A stretch of 8,850 nt of DNA from Chloroflexota bacterium (GTDB lineage: Bacteria; Chloroflexota; Dehalococcoidia; SZUA-161). A program made the position numbers and the translations under genes. Positions 5,711 through 8,850 of this stretch are shown one piece after another. The DNA lies in NCBI GenBank assembly GCA_030668425.1, contig DAOUTY010000063.1:1-8850 (forward strand). Reading direction: 5' to 3'. Numbering within the stretch: position 1 is the stretch's first letter; each line of letters opens with the position of its first letter. A model generated the notes under the pieces. It ran no database searches and had not been told where the DNA came from. It saw nothing but the letters and a program-made list of their open reading frames with translations.

Positions 5711-6523
5711 CTACTCTCCCCTGAACACCGGCTCACGCTTCTCCATGAAGGAGTCGATCCCCTCCTTGAAGTCTTTGGTGTTCATGAGCAAATTCTGGGT
5801 ATAGTTCTCGAAATCCATATGAGAACCGATATCTTGCGCAAGCATACCCCTGTAAAGCATAGCCTTGGCCATTCCCACCGCCAGCGGCGGATTCTTGGCT
5901 ATCTCCCCCGCTAACTCCTTGGTCGCCTTCATCAGTTCATCGTGAGGCACGACCTTATTCACCAGGCCGATTCGCTCAGCCTCCGGGGCATTGATTATAC
6001 CCCCGGTGAGCACCAGTTCGCAGGCCTTGGCCATTCCCACAAGACGAGGCAGATTGTAAGTAACAGCGCAATCGGGTATCACACCCCTCTTGATAAAGAT
6101 GGTGCTAAAGCGGGCCTTGTCGGAGACAATCCTCATATCGCACGCCAGGGCCAGCCCCATACCACCACCAGCAGCTATGCCGTTTACCGCAGCGATAACC
6201 GGCTTTGTCATGCTCCGTATCTTGAGCACTGTTGTAGGCGGAGTGCCCGCTCTTTGAACCACATCACCGATAGTCGTCCTGACCCACTCTGCTCCGGACG
6301 CAATAAGCGTCATGAGCATGCTGACATCACCACCGGCACAGAAGGCCTTCCCTGCTCCAGTCAGTATCACCACCCTGATGTTTTGGTCCTGACTGACGTC
6401 ATTTATCGCATCATCGATCTCCCCCATCATGGGACGATCGAAGGCATTATTAACGTCGGGTCTGTTCAGGGTTATGGTTGCTATCGTGTCTTCCTTCTCG
6501 AGGATTATCGCGTTGTAGGGCAC
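5711..6523 (-). CDS. Crotonase-superfamily protein (enoyl-CoA hydratase/isomerase-like), first of a triplet
   Basis: A complete 270-residue crotonase and the first gene of the minus-strand cluster. Oxyanion-hole segments are LTGAGKAFCAGGD (54-66) and AAVNGIAAGGGMGLALACD (111-129). The hydratase glutamate positions are G and F, while D151 in GVIPDCAVTYNLPRLVG stands at the PaaG-type acid position, favouring isomerase-like chemistry on an acyl-CoA. The start is GTG at 6523: an in-frame TAG stands two codons upstream, and AAGGAGGT (6536-6529) is five bases away. A strong promoter lies about 60-90 bases upstream on the minus strand, directly back to back with that of the metalloregulator gene. 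Known relatives act in fatty-acid, phenylacetate and other CoA-thioester degradation; the true substrate is not readable from sequence. The C terminus FKEGIDSFMEKREPVFRG matches that of the third paralogue. Confidence 0.9.
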   Translation of the reverse strand: MPYNAIILEKEDTIATITLNRPDVNNAFDRPMMGEIDDAINDVSQDQNIRVVILTGAGKAFCAGGDVSMLMTLIASGAEWVRTTIGDVVQRAGTPPTTVLKIRSMTKPVIAAVNGIAAGGGMGLALACDMRIVSDKARFSTIFIKRGVIPDCAVTYNLPRLVGMAKACELVLTGGIINAPEAERIGLVNKVVPHDELMKATKELAGEIAKNPPLAVGMAKAMLYRGMLAQDIGSHMDFENYTQNLLMNTKDFKEGIDSFMEKREPVFRGE

Positions 6524-6582
6524 TTTCTACCTCCTTCTTGCTTCTCTGTACAACATAGAGCGCTCCCGAAACACCCTATGGA

Positions 6583-6611
6583 ATGATACCCCGAGGCTAA
6601 TTCATTGTCAA
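6583..6611 (-). promoter_or_regulatory. Sigma70-type promoter for the crotonase cluster
   Basis: On the minus strand a perfect -35 box TTGACA (6611-6606) and a -10 box TATCAT (6588-6583, five of six) are separated by the optimal 17 bases. The predicted start near 6576 gives a leader of about 50 bases. A single TTAGCC, equal to a half-site of the nearby regulator operator, lies in the spacer, but no second half is present. Confidence 0.75.
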
Positions 6612-6622
6612 TTTCGGGATGC

Positions 6623-6651
6623 TTGACAAGAAGGTGTAGACCGTTCATACT
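6623..6651 (+). promoter_or_regulatory. Sigma70-type promoter for the DtxR-family regulator
   Basis: A perfect -35 box TTGACA (6623-6628) and a -10 box CATACT (6646-6651, four of six) are 17 bases apart. The predicted start near 6658 falls at the edge of the operator at 6659-6674. The -35 box lies 11 bases from the -35 box of the opposing crotonase promoter. Confidence 0.7.
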
Positions 6652-6658
6652 GTAAATA

Positions 6659-6674
6659 GTTAGCCGTGTCTAAC
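6659..6674. promoter_or_regulatory. Putative DtxR-family operator 1 (autoregulatory)
   Basis: GTTAGCCGTGTCTAAC has inverted arms GTTAG/CTAAC. It matches the site upstream of feoA at 14 of 16 bases and resembles the TTAGG...CCTAA half-sites known for DtxR/IdeR proteins. It covers the predicted transcription start of the regulator gene, the position expected for autorepression. Confidence 0.65.
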
Positions 6675-6706
6675 ATTTTAAACGCCAGCCATTTGGGAGG
6701 TGGAGG

Positions 6707-7189
6707 ATGATAAGCGAACAGACTGCCAGCATGGAGGACTACCTCGAAGCCATAGCCAAGCTCCGCGAAGAGGAACCCGAGGTAAGAGTAACCCAGATCA
6801 GCAAAAGGCTGGGGGTGAAGAAGCCCAGCGTCACCGCCGCCCTGCACAAGCTTTCTGAAGACGGCCTCGTGCAGCACCCAAGATATGGAACCGTGGAGCT
6901 CACTCGCCAGGGACAAAGAATAGCCGGGGAGGTGATGCGCCGCCACGAGGTGCTGTTTCGCTTCCTCTCCGAAATACTGGGTATCGATCAGGGAATAGCT
7001 CAGGAGGATGCCTGCAATATGGAGCACCTGCTGAGCCCGACCAGCCTGGAGAAGCTCGCGAAGTTCGTGGAGTTCGTCTTGACCTGCCCCAAGGGTGAAC
7101 CTGCGTGGTTGGAAGCATTCACCTACTATTTTGAACACGGGGAGCGCGATCAAGAGATAGTGGCAAGATGCCTCGGAGAAGAGAGTTAA
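6707..7189 (+). CDS. DtxR/MntR-family metal-dependent transcriptional regulator
   Basis: A 160-residue regulator of the short type, without the C-terminal SH3-like domain of full-length DtxR. The winged helix spans roughly 10-70, with VTQISKRLGVKKPSVTAALHKLSEDGL as helix-turn-helix and TVELTRQGQ as wing. The dimerisation and metal domain follows. Compared by eye with DtxR and MntR, the primary metal site would use D11, E14, H80, C103, E106 and H107. The Cys is as in the iron-sensing DtxR (C102), while D11 is as in the manganese-sensing MntR (D8). DtxR ancillary ligands E83 and H98 appear as F84 and Q99. Because feoAB follows directly and both promoters carry the same palindrome, an Fe(II)-dependent repressor is most likely. 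The ATG at 6707 has GGGAGG (6695-6700) six bases upstream. Confidence 0.92.
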   Translation: MISEQTASMEDYLEAIAKLREEEPEVRVTQISKRLGVKKPSVTAALHKLSEDGLVQHPRYGTVELTRQGQRIAGEVMRRHEVLFRFLSEILGIDQGIAQEDACNMEHLLSPTSLEKLAKFVEFVLTCPKGEPAWLEAFTYYFEHGERDQEIVARCLGEES

Positions 7190-7209
7190 TGAGTGTTCTT
7201 TTTTCGACA

Positions 7210-7239
7210 TTGAAAGTTAGCTGTGGCTAACCTCAGTAT
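7210..7239 (+). promoter_or_regulatory. Candidate feoAB promoter
   Basis: A -35-like TTGAAA (7210-7215, five of six) and a weak -10-like CAGTAT (7234-7239) are 18 bases apart, with the palindromic operator filling the spacer. The -10 match is poor, so the exact promoter is uncertain. feoAB could also be read through from the regulator gene, as no clear terminator is seen in the 114-bp gap. Confidence 0.35.
7216..7231. promoter_or_regulatory. Putative DtxR-family operator 2 (feoAB)
   Basis: GTTAGC-TGTG-GCTAAC is a perfect six-base inverted repeat with a four-base centre. It differs from operator 1 only at positions 7 and 11. It lies about 75 bases upstream of feoA, where a metal-loaded repressor would block the transporter transcript. 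Confidence 0.7.
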
Positions 7240-7303
7240 GGTACTAAAGGGCTTAGTCCACGAGAGAAAGTAAAGCCGCAATTCATTCCTGGAAAGAGGC
7301 CAT

Positions 7304-7546
7304 GTGGACGAACCGAAGCGAATAACAGTGCGCCAGATGCGGGCAGGGCAGTCGGGGAAAGTGGTTCAGGTCCTGGGAGGGCCCGGTCTGGTCAATCGCC
7401 TTAATTCCCTGGGCATCAGGCCAGGCAAGCGGATAACCAAGGTTAGCTCCGTTTTTATGCGGGGCCCCGTGACCATCCAGATAGACCGAGCCCAGGTTGC
7501 CATCGGCTATGGGATGGCGAATAGGATTGTGGTCGAGGTGACGTAG
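7304..7546 (+). CDS. feoA: FeoA, ferrous iron transport accessory protein
   Basis: An 80-residue single SH3-like-domain protein, the usual FeoA size. FeoA is a small cytoplasmic partner needed for Fe(II) uptake by FeoB. Family features are the TVRQMRAGQSGKVVQV opening, the central GLVNRLNSLGIRPGKRI segment and the closing VAIGYGMANRIVVE, the last two being the typical conserved glycine-containing turns of the domain. The start is the GTG at 7304, with AAGAGG (7294-7299) four bases upstream; the overlapping ATG at 7302 is in another frame. Its TAG stop overlaps the feoB GTG by one base, indicating translational coupling. Operator 2 upstream suggests iron repression. Confidence 0.93.
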   Translation: MDEPKRITVRQMRAGQSGKVVQVLGGPGLVNRLNSLGIRPGKRITKVSSVFMRGPVTIQIDRAQVAIGYGMANRIVVEVT

Positions 7547-8850
7547 TGAGAATCTTGCTCATGGGTAATCCCAACGTGGGCAAGAGCGCCTTTTTCTCGC
7601 GCATCACCGGGACAAAAGTAATCGCCTCCAATTACCCGGGCACCACCGTGGGTTTTACCAAGGGCCACGTGAAGATCGGCGTGGAGGAGGCCGAGGTCAT
7701 CGATGTCCCCGGCACCTACACCCTGGAGCCTACCTCCAAGGCGGAGAAGGTGGCTTCCCAGATGCTCCCGGATGGAGACCTGGTAATCAACATCCTCGAT
7801 GCCACCAACCTTGAGCGCAATCTCTACTTGACCATGGAGCTTCTGGAGAGGGAAACCCCCGTTATCGTCGCGCTAAACATGTGGGATGATACCAAACACC
7901 GCGGGATAGACATCGATACGGCGAAGCTGGAGGAGCACCTGGGAGTGCCAGTCGTCCCTACGGTGGCAGTAACAGGGGAGGGGATAAAGGAACTGGCGAA
8001 TCGTATTCACGAAGCGGCCTCCCCCCGGATGCCCGAGCGCACGCGCGATGAGCGGTGGGCCACCGTCGGCAGTATCATCAACGAGGTCCAAACCATAACG
8101 CATCACCATCACACCTGGCTGGACCACCTGCAGGATACCTCTATCAAACCCCTTACCGGCCTTCCCATCGCCGCTTTGGTGCTTGCCGCCTCCTTTTTTG
8201 TGATTCGCTTTATTGGCGAGAACCTGATCGGCTATGTCATGGAGCCTTTGTTCGAGAAGCTCTGGGTCCCGCTCATGATGAGACTGAGCGATCTTTTAGG
8301 CTCAGGGGGTTTCTGGCACGACGTGCTCATTGGCAAGCTGTTCGACGGAGAGATCGACTCCTTTCAGTCGATGGGAGTCCTGACTACAGGACTCTTCATC
8401 CCCCTGGGTGCCGTATTGCCCTACATCCTCGCCTTCTACCTCATCCTGGGCCTGCTTGAGGACGTAGGCTATCTCCCCCGCCTGGCAGTGCTACTCGACA
8501 ACCTCATGCACCGCCTCGGCCTGCACGGCTACGCCATCATACCTACCATGCTCGGCCTGGGGTGCGCCGTGCCCGCAATCTTGGCCACCCGCATCCTGGA
8601 GAGCCGGCGGGAGCGCTTCATCGCTGCCACGCTAATCTCCATCGCCATCCCCTGTGCTGCCGCCCAGGCAATGATCTTTGGCCTAGTGGGAGAACGCGGG
8701 GCGCAGTATGTGGTCATGGTCTACGGTACGCTGTTTGTGGTATGGCTTCTCCTGGGCTTCATCCTCAACCACACCGTCAGGGGATTCAGCCCCGAGCTCC
8801 TCATCGAGATACCACCCTACCGCCTGCCCTCCTGGCGAGCGTTGTTGACA
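7546..8850 (+). CDS. feoB: FeoB, ferrous iron transporter (3' truncated by window end)
   Basis: The first 435 residues of FeoB, the inner-membrane Fe(II) permease with a fused N-terminal G domain; the frame stays open to the last base. The start is a GTG overlapping the feoA stop. G motifs are G1 GNPNVGKS (7-14), G2 around T33/T34 in NYPGTTV, G3 DVPG (53-56), G4 NMWD (111-114) and G5 VAVTGEG (140-146). A helical linker containing a natural HHHH (186-189) leads to the membrane part: hydrophobic spans near 206-224, 283-305, about 327-350, 358-382 and 387-408. The first Gate motif is recognisable as GYLPRLAVLLD (308-318) and LGLGCAVPAILATR (336-349) with C340. The region of the second Gate cysteine motif, usually PFMSCSARLPVY, reads IAIPCAAAQAMIFG (366-379), keeping the Cys (C370) but little else. 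Typical FeoB is 600-770 residues, so a sizeable C-terminal part lies outside the window. Confidence 0.95.
   Translation, partial: MRILLMGNPNVGKSAFFSRITGTKVIASNYPGTTVGFTKGHVKIGVEEAEVIDVPGTYTLEPTSKAEKVASQMLPDGDLVINILDATNLERNLYLTMELLERETPVIVALNMWDDTKHRGIDIDTAKLEEHLGVPVVPTVAVTGEGIKELANRIHEAASPRMPERTRDERWATVGSIINEVQTITHHHHTWLDHLQDTSIKPLTGLPIAALVLAASFFVIRFIGENLIGYVMEPLFEKLWVPLMMRLSDLLGSGGFWHDVLIGKLFDGEIDSFQSMGVLTTGLFIPLGAVLPYILAFYLILGLLEDVGYLPRLAVLLDNLMHRLGLHGYAIIPTMLGLGCAVPAILATRILESRRERFIAATLISIAIPCAAAQAMIFGLVGERGAQYVVMVYGTLFVVWLLLGFILNHTVRGFSPELLIEIPPYRLPSWRALLT

Noticed and set aside
5942..6586. 214-codon plus-strand open frame opposite the first crotonase gene
   Set aside because: The protein has no domain character and is rich in H, S, R and P; the minus-strand crotonase is unmistakable.
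7196..7204. T-rich stretch after the regulator gene as a terminator
   Set aside because: No hairpin precedes the T-run, so readthrough into feoAB cannot be excluded.
6608..7210. 200-codon minus-strand open frame opposite the metalloregulator
   Set aside because: It runs through the regulator promoter and operator and is antisense to a conserved DtxR-family protein.
8101..8112. HHHH run as a sign of an engineered tag
   Set aside because: It sits inside the native FeoB linker, away from either terminus, in otherwise natural sequence.
8055..8459. 134-codon plus-strand open frame inside feoB
   Set aside because: It is an out-of-frame reading of feoB, whose own frame is open from 7546 to 8850 with all G motifs.

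Overview
The window looks like a chromosomal piece of a moderately GC-rich, probably anaerobic bacterium. Its gene content is a clostridial-type OYE/FadH-like flavoenzyme, several crotonase paralogues, a VOC epimerase, a DtxR-type regulator with FeoAB, and short palindromic intergenic repeats. Together these suggest a Chloroflexota (Dehalococcoidia-like) genome. That assignment is inference from general gene character only. No rRNA, tRNA, CRISPR array, transposase or phage gene is visible.

Layout. From 2 to 1261 (+) lies the 3' part of an FMN/4Fe-4S/FAD oxidoreductase of the 2,4-dienoyl-CoA reductase / 2-enoate reductase type. It is followed after a repeat-bearing gap by a VOC-fold methylmalonyl-CoA epimerase-like gene (1371-1856, +). 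A 318-bp gap holds an imperfect inverted-repeat element and a good sigma70-type promoter for radA (2175-3527, +), a complete DNA recombination/repair gene. A 342-bp convergent gap holds a perfect 26-bp palindrome and a dispersed-repeat sequence.

Then come three tandem crotonase-superfamily genes on the minus strand, transcribed in the order 6523-5711, 5645-4836, 4655-3870. All three lack both hydratase glutamates but keep an acidic residue where PaaG-type isomerases carry theirs. They are probably acyl-CoA isomerases or related enzymes of an acyl-CoA degradation route.

Divergent from them, and starting from a back-to-back promoter pair (both -35 boxes are TTGACA), is a short DtxR-family metalloregulator (6707-7189, +), then feoA (7304-7546, +) and feoB (7546 to beyond the window end, +). 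Two near-identical 16-bp palindromes (14 of 16 bases the same), one at the predicted start of the regulator transcript and one just upstream of feoA, fit a self-regulated iron-uptake module. In this model the regulator senses Fe(II) and represses itself and the FeoAB transporter. This is the clearest regulatory circuit in the window.

The most useful second-look items are the operator pair with the unusual mixed metal site of the regulator, the crotonase triplet with altered active-site positions, and the several families of intergenic palindromes. I did not find evidence for a wholly novel multi-gene system.
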